From positions 52,987-116,986 of the forward strand of contig NZ_JXYP01000001.1 in NCBI RefSeq assembly GCF_000964005.1: 64,000 nucleotides of DNA. Direction: 5' to 3'. The notes beneath the pieces are model-generated. The model did not search any database and was not told the origin of the DNA. It saw only the letters and a program-made list of their open reading frames with translations. Of this stretch, positions 7,462 to 16,281 are shown piece by piece. The translations under genes and the position numbers were made by a program. This stretch comes from Williamsia herbipolensis. Its GTDB lineage: Bacteria > Actinomycetota > Actinomycetes > Mycobacteriales > Mycobacteriaceae. Every line of letters starts with the position of its first letter. The stretch's first letter is position 1.

Positions 7462-7986
7462 ATGCCTCGCATCGTGTCGTCGAAGAGAATTGCCGCCGTC
7501 GTGACCGCCGTCGGTGCGGTCATTGCCATCACCTGCGCGGTCGCACCCGCGGCGCAGGCCGACAGCGCAATCAGCGACGCCGTGGCGATCGCGAACGGGG
7601 GAGTGGCGTTGGTCCGCGGCGCCACGTTGTTGCACAGCAACGACTTCGGCGAGTACGGCTGCGAGGACTTCGTCGACGCCGCGTACGGGAAGACCACCGC
7701 GAACGGCATCCCGCATGACGCCGCCCTCGCGTTCTACAACGGACTCGCGGCGGCAGGTCAGGGTCACACCACGCTCCCCGCGCCACCCGGCGCGCTCGTG
7801 TTCTCGCAGGGAGAAGACGGCGGCCACGTCGACATCTCGATCGGCAACGGCGACTACGAGAGTGGTGGAGTGCAGGGCTTCGCGCCCGGATACGGCGATG
7901 GCACCGACAACCAGATCCTGCCGTCGGCGAACCTGGGCTCGTGGACCTTCGTGGGCTGGGCCCACGCGCCGTGGAGCGCGGTGTAA
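7462..7986 (+). CDS. secreted NlpC/P60- or CHAP-like hydrolase
   Basis: A 174-residue protein starting 'MPRIVSSKRIAAVVTAVGAV' with a signal peptide ending near 'APAAQADS' (about residue 33). The mature part has 'GEYGCEDFVDAAYG' (candidate catalytic Cys), 'PGALVFSQG' and 'GGHVDISIG' (candidate His), the Cys...His layout of NlpC/P60-CHAP superfamily amidases or endopeptidases that cut peptidoglycan stem peptides. The longer frame from 7327 only adds Arg-rich residues, so the ATG at 7462 is preferred. A single-domain secreted enzyme of this size could also be an inhibitor-like relative; the family call is by motif only. Confidence 0.6.
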   Translation: MPRIVSSKRIAAVVTAVGAVIAITCAVAPAAQADSAISDAVAIANGGVALVRGATLLHSNDFGEYGCEDFVDAAYGKTTANGIPHDAALAFYNGLAAAGQGHTTLPAPPGALVFSQGEDGGHVDISIGNGDYESGGVQGFAPGYGDGTDNQILPSANLGSWTFVGWAHAPWSAV

Positions 7987-8113
7987 CCCCTACGAACTCG
8001 TCACCTGAAGGACCTCTGAAGACCTTCGCGACAATTCCGACGTTCTCAGGCTCGCCACAGGATTCCGGGCGAGATTCGACCGTGCATCACAGCGATGACA
8101 CCTGAGGAGAACC

Positions 8114-8473
8114 ATGACAGCCACCGGACACACAACTCTCTGGACCCGACGGGTGGGTGCGGCGGCAGCCGTCGCACTCGGCGTGGGTCTGGCCGCGGGG
8201 ATTCCCGCCGCCACCGCCTCGGCCGCCCCGGCGCAGTGCACACCGCAGGCTCGCGCGGCTGCCGTCGCGCAGGCTGCACCGGCGATCGCGGGTGTGCTCG
8301 CCCGTCATCCCGACCTCGCCGCCGAGCTCGCCCATGTGCGCACCCTGCCGAAGGATCAGCGACGCACCGAGATCCGCGCCTTCCGCAAGACCCACCGCGA
8401 GGAGTTCAAAGAACTGCATGCGGCCCGCACGCCGATCCGCGACCACCACAGGGAGTGCCGCCCGAAGCGGTGA
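8114..8473 (+). CDS. secreted hemophore-related protein (Rv0203/Rv1174c-like)
   Basis: A 119-residue exported protein with an N-terminal signal sequence ('AAAAVALGVGLAAGIPAATASA', quoted in part) cut after about residue 38. The mature part is a small helical domain with one Cys near each end ('AQCTPQ' and 'HRECRP'), a possible disulfide. It carries 'HPDLAAELAHVRTLPKDQRR', which matches the pattern of the mycobacterial hemophore-related family. Those proteins bind haem outside the cell and pass it to MmpL transporters; none is seen nearby, so a haem role here is inferred from family alone. A terminator follows at 8484. Confidence 0.6.
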   Translation: MTATGHTTLWTRRVGAAAAVALGVGLAAGIPAATASAAPAQCTPQARAAAVAQAAPAIAGVLARHPDLAAELAHVRTLPKDQRRTEIRAFRKTHREEFKELHAARTPIRDHHRECRPKR

Positions 8474-8483
8474 CACGCCATCG

Positions 8484-8517
8484 CTGTGCCCGGCTGATCA
8501 CTCTCAGCCGGGCACAG
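8484..8517. terminator. bidirectional hairpin between convergent genes
   Basis: A perfect 14-bp inverted repeat, CTGTGCCCGGCTGA and TCAGCCGGGCACAG, around a 6-base loop. It lies between the hemophore-like gene (ends 8473) and the glutamate-synthase-like gene (ends 8549 on the other strand) and can serve both. Confidence 0.75.
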
Positions 8518-8548
8518 TGCTGTTCGCGACAGCTCGAACCCGCCGCGG

Positions 8549-10144
8549 TCAGCGGCTGAGCCCGGCCGGGGTGAAGGTGTCCGGATCGGCGAGGAGCCAG
8601 TCCTCGGCCCAGCTCGCCGGGGTGTCGGCGACGAGCTCGCCGGGCTCGAGCCACTCATAGGTCTCCGAATACGCCTGCTGCGACACCGGGCCGAGTCGCT
8701 TGCGCAGCATCGACGGATGGAGCGTGGCGGGATCGGTGACGCCCATCGACGCCATGATCCGCATCGCCTCGGCGACGGTGGCCTGCTGGTACCGGAACAC
8801 CCGGTGGCCTTTGTCGGTGACGTCGAGGGCGCGGGCACGAGCCGGATCCTGCGTCGCCACGCCGACGGGGCAGTGGTTCGTGTGGCACCGCTGCGACTGG
8901 ATGCAGCCGATCGCCATCATCATCGCGCGGGCGGAGTTGGTGTAATCGGCTCCCTGGATGAGGCGCTTCACGATGTCGGAACCAGTCGCGACCTTCCCGC
9001 TGGCACCGACACGGATCCGGTCGCGCAGACCGACACCGACGAGGGCGTTGTGGACGGTCATCAGGCCGTCGGTCAGCGGGAGCCCGACGTGGTCCTCGTA
9101 CTCCAACGGCGCTGCGGCCGTGCCGCCCTCGGATCCGTCGACGATGATGAAGTCCGGTGTGACGCTCTCGGCCAGCATCGCCTTGCAGATCGCGAGGAGT
9201 TCGACGCGCGACCCGACACACAGCTTGAACCCGACAGGCTTGCCGTCGGCGAGCTCCCGCATCCGGGCGATGAACTGCACCAGACCGCGGGGGGTGGAGA
9301 ACTCGGCGTGACCGGCCGGGCTGACGCACTTCTGGCCCTGCGGGACACCGCGATAGCGGGCTATCTCCGCGGTGACCTTGGCGGCCGGCAGCACCCCGCC
9401 GATGCCGGGCTTGGCACCCTGACTCAGCTTCAGCGACAGGCACTTCACCGCGTCATGCGCGGCCTTCTCCGCGAACTGGGTCGCGTCGAAACGCCCTTCC
9501 GACGTCCGGCAGCCGAAGTAGCCCGACCCGATCTCCCACACCACGTCACCACCACCGAGGTGGTATGGCGTGAGTCCGCCCTCGCCGGTGTCGTGTGCAA
9601 AGCCACCGCGGGCGGCCCCGGAGTTCAACGCCCGCAACGCGTTCCCCGACAGCGACCCGAAGCTCATCGACGACACGTTCAACAGCGACATGTCGTACGG
9701 CCGCGTGCAGTCGGGACCGCCGATCCGCACGCGCGGCGGCTCGTCGGGCGGGTCGACCGGCGCGATCGAGTGGACCAGGTACTCGTACCCGTCGGCGTCG
9801 AGATCGCGTTCGGTGCCGAACGACTGCTCCGCGGCGGTTCCCTTCGCTCGCTCGTAGATCAGGGACCGGACATCGCGGTCGAACGGACGGCCGTCGACGT
9901 TGCGTTCGATGAAGTACTGCTGCAGTTCGGGCCGGACCGCTTCGAGGAGATAGCGCATGTGGCCGAGCACCGGATAGTTGCGCAGTACCGAATGTCGGGT
10001 TTGTACGAGATCGTAGACGCCGACTGCCGCAACGCATCCGAGCACCGCTGCGCCGACGAACCATCCCCACGGGCCGAGAACACCTCCGACCACCGCGCCG
10101 ACGGTGAGCAGGACCAGTGTTCCGACGAGCGCGATGCGGGTCAC
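8549..10144 (-). CDS. FMN-binding glutamate synthase family protein
   Basis: A 531-residue protein. Two membrane helices lie at residues 3-48, then a glutamate-synthase alpha-like TIM barrel. 'MSFGSLSGNALRALN' and 'GGLTPYH' belong to the FMN domain, 'KPGIGGVLPAAKVTAEIA' and 'IIVDGSEGGTAAAP' to the barrel, and 'CIQSQRCHTNHCPVG' supplies the C-x5-C-x4-C 3Fe-4S cysteines. There is no glutaminase domain, so it would use free ammonia or another donor rather than glutamine; the physiological reaction of these membrane-anchored, single-domain relatives is not established. It lies 114 bases downstream of the amidase amiE, an ammonia-releasing enzyme, on the same strand. Confidence 0.85.
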   Translation of the reverse strand: MTRIALVGTLVLLTVGAVVGGVLGPWGWFVGAAVLGCVAAVGVYDLVQTRHSVLRNYPVLGHMRYLLEAVRPELQQYFIERNVDGRPFDRDVRSLIYERAKGTAAEQSFGTERDLDADGYEYLVHSIAPVDPPDEPPRVRIGGPDCTRPYDMSLLNVSSMSFGSLSGNALRALNSGAARGGFAHDTGEGGLTPYHLGGGDVVWEIGSGYFGCRTSEGRFDATQFAEKAAHDAVKCLSLKLSQGAKPGIGGVLPAAKVTAEIARYRGVPQGQKCVSPAGHAEFSTPRGLVQFIARMRELADGKPVGFKLCVGSRVELLAICKAMLAESVTPDFIIVDGSEGGTAAAPLEYEDHVGLPLTDGLMTVHNALVGVGLRDRIRVGASGKVATGSDIVKRLIQGADYTNSARAMMMAIGCIQSQRCHTNHCPVGVATQDPARARALDVTDKGHRVFRYQQATVAEAMRIMASMGVTDPATLHPSMLRKRLGPVSQQAYSETYEWLEPGELVADTPASWAEDWLLADPDTFTPAGLSR

Positions 10145-10258
10145 CCTCGGACGATATCGCGCGCCAGCAGGCAGAGCTGCCCGATGCGGGGGAATCGTGG
10201 TGACCGGCGTCGGTCCGCCCGTCGCCCGGGCCTCGCCGCCGAGAGTTCGAGGACTACG

Positions 10259-11296
10259 TCAGGCCTCCATCACCTTCTCGGTGGGGAGCTCTCCGACCGG
10301 GCACTCGGCGACGCCGATGGTGTCGCGGGTGATCGCCTCGACAGCCCTCTGTGTGGCCTCGGCGTCGGTGACCCAGTTGCGATAGAAATCGAACGGACAC
10401 TCCGCGACACCCTTGTCGCCGTCACCGCCGGCGAACACGCCGGTGTAGCCGCGGTGCAGGAGCTTGAACAGGTGGTTCTGCGACTGGTCGTACCGCCGCG
10501 CGTCGCGAATCGTCGACAGCGACAGCTGGGCGTATTGGATCCCGTACTCTTCCTCGCCGCATTCGCCGAGCGTGCGGCCGTCGAACCCGATGATCGAACT
10601 GTGGCCGAAGTACGAGTAGACGCCGTCGAAGCCGGTCGCGTTGGCGACGGCCACGTAGCAGTTGTTCGCCCACGCCATCGCTTTCGCCATCAACACCTGC
10701 TGATCCTTGGCCGGGTACATGTAGCCCTGCGGGCGCACGATCAACTCGGCCCCCTTCATCGCGCAATCCCGCCAGATCTCCGGATAGTTGCCGTCGTCGC
10801 AGATGATCAGGGAGATCTTCAAGCCTTTCGGGCCGTCGCTGACGTAGGTCTGACCGCCCGGATACCATCCCTCGATCGGCGTCCAGGGCAGTATCTTTCG
10901 ATACTTCTGCACGATCTCGCCCTGATCGTTGATCAACACCAACGTGTTGTACGGCGGCTTGTTCGGATGGTCTTCGTGCCGCTCACCGGTGATCGAGAAG
11001 ACGCCCCATGTCTTCGCCTCCCGACAGGCTGCGGAGAAGATGTCGGTTTCATCGCCGGGGATCACCGATGCGGTCTCGTACATCTCGTCGGAGTCGTACA
11101 TGATGCCCTGCGTCGAATATTCAGGGAACACAACAAGATCCATTCCCGGCAGGCCGCTCTTCATGCCGACGACCATCTGTGCGATGGCCTGCGCGTTCGC
11201 CAGCACCTCGGCGCGGGTGTGCAACCGCGGCATCTTGTAGTTCACCACCGCCACTCCGACGGTGTCCGGGCTGGAGGAGATGTCTCCGTGTCGCAT
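10259..11296 (-). CDS. amiE: aliphatic amidase AmiE
   Basis: A 345-residue nitrilase-superfamily amidase that hydrolyses short aliphatic amides to acid and ammonia. The catalytic triad is visible: Glu in 'VFPEYSTQG', Lys in 'YRKILPW' and Cys in '[11 protein letters not shown]'. Length and the '[20 protein letters not shown]' start match the AmiE/AmiF subfamily closely. It is transcribed toward the glutamate-synthase-like gene, which may use the released ammonia. The 162 bases upstream are shared with the divergent ATPase at 11459; no AmiR-like regulator is present. Confidence 0.93.
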   Translation of the reverse strand: MRHGDISSSPDTVGVAVVNYKMPRLHTRAEVLANAQAIAQMVVGMKSGLPGMDLVVFPEYSTQGIMYDSDEMYETASVIPGDETDIFSAACREAKTWGVFSITGERHEDHPNKPPYNTLVLINDQGEIVQKYRKILPWTPIEGWYPGGQTYVSDGPKGLKISLIICDDGNYPEIWRDCAMKGAELIVRPQGYMYPAKDQQVLMAKAMAWANNCYVAVANATGFDGVYSYFGHSSIIGFDGRTLGECGEEEYGIQYAQLSLSTIRDARRYDQSQNHLFKLLHRGYTGVFAGGDGDKGVAECPFDFYRNWVTDAEATQRAVEAITRDTIGVAECPVGELPTEKVMEA

Positions 11297-11458
11297 GTGC
11301 GCTCCTGACGGGGCCGTGGGTGGGCGTGCACCCTCACGCTAGAGCGGCTGTGGTGTCGGCACTGTTACCGCGAGGTTCGCGGTGGATGAACGACTTTCGG
11401 CACTGCGCGACATCATCGGGTGCTCTAGGTTCGCACAAGAGGGAACGGAGGGCGCGCG

Positions 11459-12529
11459 ATGTCGGGCTACATGAACGAGCGTTTCCGTGCCCTTGACCCC
11501 ACCGCCGGGTTCCGCCTCGGCGATCTGCGATCGCCTGGTGCGTTGGCCGACGGGCTGCGGAACTCGATCATCGGCCAGGACGATGCTGTCGACGCTGTGG
11601 TGCGAGCGATGACCATCGCGGCCGTCGGACTCCGCGATCCGCGACGTCCGATCGCCTCACTCCTGCTGGTCGGCCCCACCGGTGTCGGCAAGACCGAACT
11701 CGCCCGCCAGGTCGCCCGTCATGTGCGTGGCGATGCCGACAACATGTGCCGTATCGACATGAACTCCCTTGCCCAGGAGCATTACGCGGCGTCGCTGTCG
11801 GGTGCGCCACCCGGGTACGCCGGCTCGAAGGAACAGTTCTCGCTGTTCGACCGCGAGACGGTCGAGGGCACGGTGTCGCGTCCCGGAGTCGTGCTGTTCG
11901 ACGAGGTGGAGAAGGCGCACCCGACCGTGTTGCTCGCGCTCCTGCAGATCCTCGACACCGGCACGCTGCGCCTGGCGTCGGGGACGTCGACGATCGACTT
12001 CCGCAACGCGATCATCCTTTTGACCTCGAATCTGGGGTCGCGAGAGGTGCACGACATGCGGCGGCCGGGGGTTCGAGGGCCGGCACGGTGGGCCGCCTCG
12101 GTCATGCGGCGAATGGGTGGGGGCAGAGCACGGTCGGAACGTGACGTGGTGCTCGACGCGGTACGCGACTTCTTCGATCCCGAGCTGCTCAACCGCTTCG
12201 ACGAGGTCGTCACCTTCACATCGCTCGAAGACGCACACGCGCGCCGCGTCGTCGATGCCGAGATCGATCACCTCGTGGAGGCTCTTGCCGCCCGCGGTGT
12301 GCACGCGACGGTGACCGATGCCGCTCGATCGGCGCTCGTCGATGCGGGTTTCGACCCCCGGTACGGCGCCCGCGCGTTGCATCGCGTGATTCGCACCGAG
12401 CTGCATGCACCGATCGCCGCGCTGCTCACCGCCGCCGACGGACGGTGCTCTTCGCACGTGATCGCGGATGCGGACGCGACCGGACTGTCGGTGACCGCGT
12501 CACCGGCGCTGTTTCTTCCGCCGGACTGA
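11459..12529 (+). CDS. free-standing ClpB-D2-like AAA+ ATPase
   Basis: A 356-residue protein consisting of one AAA_2 domain plus the ClpB D2-small domain. It has Walker A 'GPTGVGKTE' (near residue 70), pore-loop-like 'APPGYAGSKEQF', Walker B 'VVLFDEVEKAHP', sensor 1 'LLTSNLGS', 'FFDPELLNRFDEVVTF' and sensor 2 'GARAL'. This matches the second ring of ClpB/ClpA unfoldases. The N-terminal substrate domain, first ATPase ring and middle coiled coil are missing, so it is not a ClpB but a single-ring relative. A C-terminal extension of about 25 residues is unremarkable. Substrate and partners are unknown; neither neighbour is a protease. Confidence 0.75.
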   Translation: MSGYMNERFRALDPTAGFRLGDLRSPGALADGLRNSIIGQDDAVDAVVRAMTIAAVGLRDPRRPIASLLLVGPTGVGKTELARQVARHVRGDADNMCRIDMNSLAQEHYAASLSGAPPGYAGSKEQFSLFDRETVEGTVSRPGVVLFDEVEKAHPTVLLALLQILDTGTLRLASGTSTIDFRNAIILLTSNLGSREVHDMRRPGVRGPARWAASVMRRMGGGRARSERDVVLDAVRDFFDPELLNRFDEVVTFTSLEDAHARRVVDAEIDHLVEALAARGVHATVTDAARSALVDAGFDPRYGARALHRVIRTELHAPIAALLTAADGRCSSHVIADADATGLSVTASPALFLPPD

Positions 12530-12546
12530 TGCGCGTCACCGACGAC

Positions 12547-12578
12547 GACGCCCACCGACCCGGAGGTCGGTGGGCGTC
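12547..12578. terminator. bidirectional hairpin terminator
   Basis: A perfect 14-bp stem, GACGCCCACCGACC and GGTCGGTGGGCGTC, with a CGGA loop, between the convergent ATPase gene (ends 12529) and the old-yellow-enzyme gene (ends 12599). Confidence 0.8.
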
Positions 12579-12598
12579 ATCGGTGGATCTGATCGGTG

Positions 12599-13693
12599 TC
12601 AGGCGTTCTGGGTCTCCAGCGACGGGTAGTCGGTGTAGCCCTCGGCGCCCGGCGCGTAGAAGGTGGCCTGGTTCGGCTCGGTGAGCTCGGCGCCCTTCTT
12701 GAGACGCTCCACCAGGTCGGGGTTGGAGATGTACCAACGGCCCACGATGACCGCATCGGCGGTGCCGTCGGCGACGAGCTTCTCGAGCTGCGCGAAGTCG
12801 GACTCGATGGCGAAGCCGGTGTTGAGCAGGAACGGCACGGTGATCTCGGGACGCAGCGTCGCGAGCACGGGATCGGTGGGCTCGATGAGGAAGTGCACGT
12901 ACGCCAACGGGATGTCGGCGATGGCGCGCAGGAGTTCCTGGTGCACGGGCACGGTGTCGGACTCGTTCATACCGTTGGCCTTGTGGCCGGGGCTCAGACG
13001 GATGCCGACCTTGTCGGCGCCGATCTCATCGACGACGGCCTTCACGATCTCGATGACGATGCGCGCGCGGTTGGCGGGCGAGCCGCCGTATTCGTCGGTG
13101 CGCTGGTTGGTGTCGTCGCCGAGGAACTGGTGCAGCAGGTAGCCGTTGGCGCCGTGGATCTCCACGCCGTCGAGTCCGGCGTCGATGGCGCGGCGAGCCG
13201 AGGTGCGGAAGGCGTCGACGATGCCGGGGATCTCACTGGTCTCCAACGCGCGGGGGGTGACGAGCGGGACGCTGCCGTTCGGGCCGTGGGCCTTGCCGTC
13301 GGCGGCGATGGCCGACGGGGCGACCGGGTCACCGCCGGGGAGATCGGGGTGCGCGACGCGACCCACGTGCCAGGTCTGCACGAAGATCTGGCCACCCTCG
13401 TTGTGGACGGCCTCGGCGATCTCGGCCCATTTGGCCTGCTGGGCGTCGTTGTGGATGCCCGGGGTGTTCATGTACGCGCCACCGGCCGAGGCGCTGGACT
13501 GCGTGGCCTCGGTGATGATGAGGCCGGCGCCCGCACGCTGGCGGTAGTACTCGGTCTGCAGGTCGGTGGGGGTGCCGTCGGACTCCGCGCGCAGGCGGGT
13601 CAGCGGTGCCATGCACACGCGGTGGGGCGTGTGGATGACGCCGGAGTCGAAGGGCTTCAGCAGCGGGGAGTCATCGTTCAGCGTGTAGGTCAT
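12599..13693 (-). CDS. old yellow enzyme family NADH:flavin oxidoreductase (alkene reductase)
   Basis: A 364-residue FMN TIM-barrel protein. 'HRVCMAPLTRLRA' (FMN contact), 'QTWHVGRVAHP', 'DGVEIHGANGYLLHQFL', 'RTDEYGGSPANRAR' and 'VIVGRWYISNPDLV' are standard old-yellow-enzyme blocks. These enzymes reduce activated C=C bonds such as maleimides, enones and nitro-alkenes with NAD(P)H. The start at MTYTLNDD is chosen because the 11 residues before it ('MTPACRRVDPS') look non-coding. It is a single gene with a strong terminator behind it. Confidence 0.92.
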   Translation of the reverse strand: MTYTLNDDSPLLKPFDSGVIHTPHRVCMAPLTRLRAESDGTPTDLQTEYYRQRAGAGLIITEATQSSASAGGAYMNTPGIHNDAQQAKWAEIAEAVHNEGGQIFVQTWHVGRVAHPDLPGGDPVAPSAIAADGKAHGPNGSVPLVTPRALETSEIPGIVDAFRTSARRAIDAGLDGVEIHGANGYLLHQFLGDDTNQRTDEYGGSPANRARIVIEIVKAVVDEIGADKVGIRLSPGHKANGMNESDTVPVHQELLRAIADIPLAYVHFLIEPTDPVLATLRPEITVPFLLNTGFAIESDFAQLEKLVADGTADAVIVGRWYISNPDLVERLKKGAELTEPNQATFYAPGAEGYTDYPSLETQNA

Positions 13694-13796
13694 GCTCGGG
13701 TCAACACGCCGACAGGCCGGGGTCAATCCCCGATGCGACGCACGTCACTCCCGGAGCCGGATGGCTCCCCCTGATTCCTCGCTTCAGCGGGACGGG

Positions 13797-14417
13797 TCAG
13801 ATGATGGTGCGCGGAAGTTCGGGCACTAGTGAAGGATCGATACCGACGGACAACGATCGATTGATCTCGTCGTAGCTCATCGACAGGTAGTGGCTCGTCG
13901 AAGGAAATCGCTCGTCTCCGACGAACCAATTGTTGGCATTCGCGCGCTGACGAAACCTTCGCTCGGGATACCTCGTTCGATAGGCGGGGTCGGGCTCCCA
14001 ATCCTGGTTCAGACCCATCTCGTCGAGACGGGCCGTAGGACTGCCGAGGGTTGGCGCAACGGCTTGGCGGACGGCCTCCGACACCTCCGTGGCTATGGCG
14101 AATTTGCCTGCCAGCGCGAAGGTGCTGAATGTCCCCGAACTGAACTCCTCCCGGTCGCCCCTGGATATCTCGAACGACTTGGTCTCGAAACCGGAATCGT
14201 TTCTCACGATGAAGTACTGGAGGTAGCCCTCAGAGTTCATGGGCTGGCCCGCCCCATTCGACAACGTCAGCGTGCGGTCGTGCAGATCAAGCGAGTCGAA
14301 CAGGTTGTGGCCTGATCGGGAGTCGATGGTCGTCCAGAACTCCCATGATTTCTCGAAATCATCAAAGTGGTCCCACCCGTCCGGAATACGGCCTGCTTCT
14401 CTCGGCGACCGGCTCAT
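13797..14417 (-). CDS. candidate immunity protein for the TNT toxin
   Basis: A 206-residue, mostly polar protein with many aromatic and acidic residues ('GWDHFDDFEKSWEFWTTIDS') and no signal or membrane segment. I do not recognise the family. It starts 7 bases after the TNT-toxin gene on the same strand and is the last gene of that unit, exactly where cytosolic immunity factors for TNT-type NADases sit (compare IFT beside CpnT in M. tuberculosis). The immunity role is inferred from position; no similarity to IFT was established. Codon use is less GC-biased than in the housekeeping genes nearby. Confidence 0.55.
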   Translation of the reverse strand: MSRSPREAGRIPDGWDHFDDFEKSWEFWTTIDSRSGHNLFDSLDLHDRTLTLSNGAGQPMNSEGYLQYFIVRNDSGFETKSFEISRGDREEFSSGTFSTFALAGKFAIATEVSEAVRQAVAPTLGSPTARLDEMGLNQDWEPDPAYRTRYPERRFRQRANANNWFVGDERFPSTSHYLSMSYDEINRSLSVGIDPSLVPELPRTII

Positions 14418-14424
14418 GAGGCCT

Positions 14425-15990
14425 TCACTTCGGCACGACGTTCACGAGGCCTCGTCGGACAAGCTCGCGAACCGATACCTGCGCATCGTCTTTGAGTGTA
14501 TTCACGACCAGCCATTGGTTCGCTCCTCCAGGTTGTCCGAAAGCTTCCGCGGCGGGACCGCTGCGAACCTCGTAGCCCTCTACCGATTTTCCCGTCCCGA
14601 CGTAGACGTTGTAATCACCGGAGGCACCGGGCGCGAGGGCACGGCTGCTGTAATTTTCTCCTGCGTCACCGAGAAACTTTCCTCCGGGACCCCCGATCCT
14701 ATCGATCTGAGTTCCGCTGGGGATCGCGTTCGACTTCAGCGGCTCGCCGGCGAACCCGTCGTTCTTCGGGTAGTCCCACGACTTCTTCTCCGAATTGAAG
14801 AAGTCGTCGACGATCTTGTTCGGCGACATACGTGCGTAGGGGTTGCTGGCTGCCGCCTCGTCGGCAATGTCCTTCGGCACACCTTTGGAGAGCAGATGTG
14901 AGCCGAGCGCTTCGCTGTCGGTGGCGCGCGCGAGTTCCGGCCTTGCCCACTCGGGTACGCGGAAGGCCGCCGTAGCGCCGTCCACGGATCGAGTCGCGGC
15001 TGCTGCAGGCTTCGCCGCAGCGGCGACCGCAGAGCGCACGACTCCCATTCCCTTGAGCTGCTCGAGCTTGCTCAACACATCGGTCGCTCGCCCCGCCAGG
15101 CGACCTACCGAGGCCGCGACGGCGCGCGCCGCTTCGATCAAGACTTCGATGATTCGGCGAATCTTGGCTGCAGCGGTCGCGATCCGTGCGGCAACCGCTG
15201 CTTGGGCCGCAATTTCGTCCAGGCCCCCGGTGAACACGGCGAAGACCGCGCCGGCGGCCTCGATGGCGACCGTTTGTGTGATCAGCGAGTTGAGCTCGGA
15301 GAGGATCTCGTGGTGTGCCTCATCGAGATGTGCCGCATATTCCGAGCACGATGAGCCGATCTGCGTGAACACCGATGAAAGCTCGCGTAAGTGGTTGCCG
15401 GTGTCGGTGCAGGCCTGCGCGGCGGCAGCGGCTTCCGGGCTCTTCTGTGCGGATGCGGCCGAGGCGGCGGCGCTCGTCGGCCCTGCTGCGCTGTCGAGTT
15501 GGGCTGCTGCGGCCTTCCACGCACCGTCGGCGGCGTGAAGTCTGTCCTGGTGACCGTTCGGCCAGATGTAGCCGACCAGACCCTCGACGAGTGACCACCC
15601 GGGCGGCCCGCCGCTACTTCCGCCCGCGGCGGACGGTGGTGACGGTGCGGAGAGCGTCGGCGGCGTGGGCGGTCCCGGAAGCGACGCGTCGCCGCCGCCG
15701 ATGGTCGCCGATGCATCGGCGTGCGAGTGGTTCTCACCTGTCGCGTGGAGGCGGAGGGCGACGTTGCCGGCTGCGCCGACGGCCGAGGCCGCGGCCTTCA
15801 GCGCGGCTTGCGCGCCCTCGTCGTAGCTGTTCGACCACTCGACTCCAGCGTTGTCGGAGCCGCCCATGCCCGACGAGCCGCCCAGTTCACCTGCCAGCGA
15901 GGAGACTGCGCTGTGAGCGGCCTCGGCGACGCTGGACATACCCGAGGCGGCCTTGGCGTACTGCGCTGGATCGACGACGAGCGTGGGCAC
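14425..15990 (-). CDS. CpnT-like T7SS effector with C-terminal TNT (NAD+ glycohydrolase) domain
   Basis: A 521-residue protein. Residues 1-100 are a WXG-like helical domain; 100-135 a Pro/Ser/Gly linker; 138-240 a CpnT-type WXG100-like domain ('YIWPNGHQDRLHAADGAW'); 240-330 a hydrophobic Ala-rich helical region. Residues 405-521 are a TNT domain ('WDYPKNDGF', 'GTQIDRIGGPGGKFL', 'SSRALAP', 'FGQPGGANQW', 'VRELVRRGLV'). TNT enzymes hydrolyse NAD+ in the target cell. Arg431 and Gln486 align with motif residues of the family, but the last 115 residues contain no histidine. Residues 1-310 closely resemble the effector at 16980-18524. It has no adjacent WXG100 pair of its own, and 291 bases separate it from the upstream gene. 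Confidence 0.85.
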   Translation of the reverse strand: MPTLVVDPAQYAKAASGMSSVAEAAHSAVSSLAGELGGSSGMGGSDNAGVEWSNSYDEGAQAALKAAASAVGAAGNVALRLHATGENHSHADASATIGGGDASLPGPPTPPTLSAPSPPSAAGGSSGGPPGWSLVEGLVGYIWPNGHQDRLHAADGAWKAAAAQLDSAAGPTSAAASAASAQKSPEAAAAAQACTDTGNHLRELSSVFTQIGSSCSEYAAHLDEAHHEILSELNSLITQTVAIEAAGAVFAVFTGGLDEIAAQAAVAARIATAAAKIRRIIEVLIEAARAVAASVGRLAGRATDVLSKLEQLKGMGVVRSAVAAAAKPAAAATRSVDGATAAFRVPEWARPELARATDSEALGSHLLSKGVPKDIADEAAASNPYARMSPNKIVDDFFNSEKKSWDYPKNDGFAGEPLKSNAIPSGTQIDRIGGPGGKFLGDAGENYSSRALAPGASGDYNVYVGTGKSVEGYEVRSGPAAEAFGQPGGANQWLVVNTLKDDAQVSVRELVRRGLVNVVPK

Positions 15991-16281
15991 CGCTTAGCCT
16001 CCATTTCCTTCGCTGCAGCAGAGTTTTTCTCGTCTTAGTTCGAATGTCGCAGTGCCGCTGAGGCCGTGAGGCGGTCAATCACGGCGCAATGACGCGAAGG
16101 TAGAGCGGCTACTCGATGTCCGCTTGCCCCTTCGCATCAGTGGTCACTCAAAACCCTGTGTCGCGGTGGTCACCCAGAGGCATGCTCTCTGTCCCCCAAA
16201 GAAGGTGGGGAGTTGGCGCGGAACTCCCGAACACTGCACGGCGCTGTCGACCGCGGCGAACGGCTGCGGAGTTACCACCAT
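15991..16281. other. 291-base intergenic stretch between toxin units
   Basis: No convincing coding frame, hairpin or repeat. It should contain the promoter of the TNT effector gene unless that gene is read through from the WXG100 operon. Less GC-rich than the flanks by eye. Confidence 0.4.

Noticed and set aside
8717..11308. An 863-codon open frame antisense to the glutamate-synthase-like and amidase genes
   Set aside because: Both opposite-strand genes have clear active-site motifs; the antisense translation has none and spans two genes and a gap.
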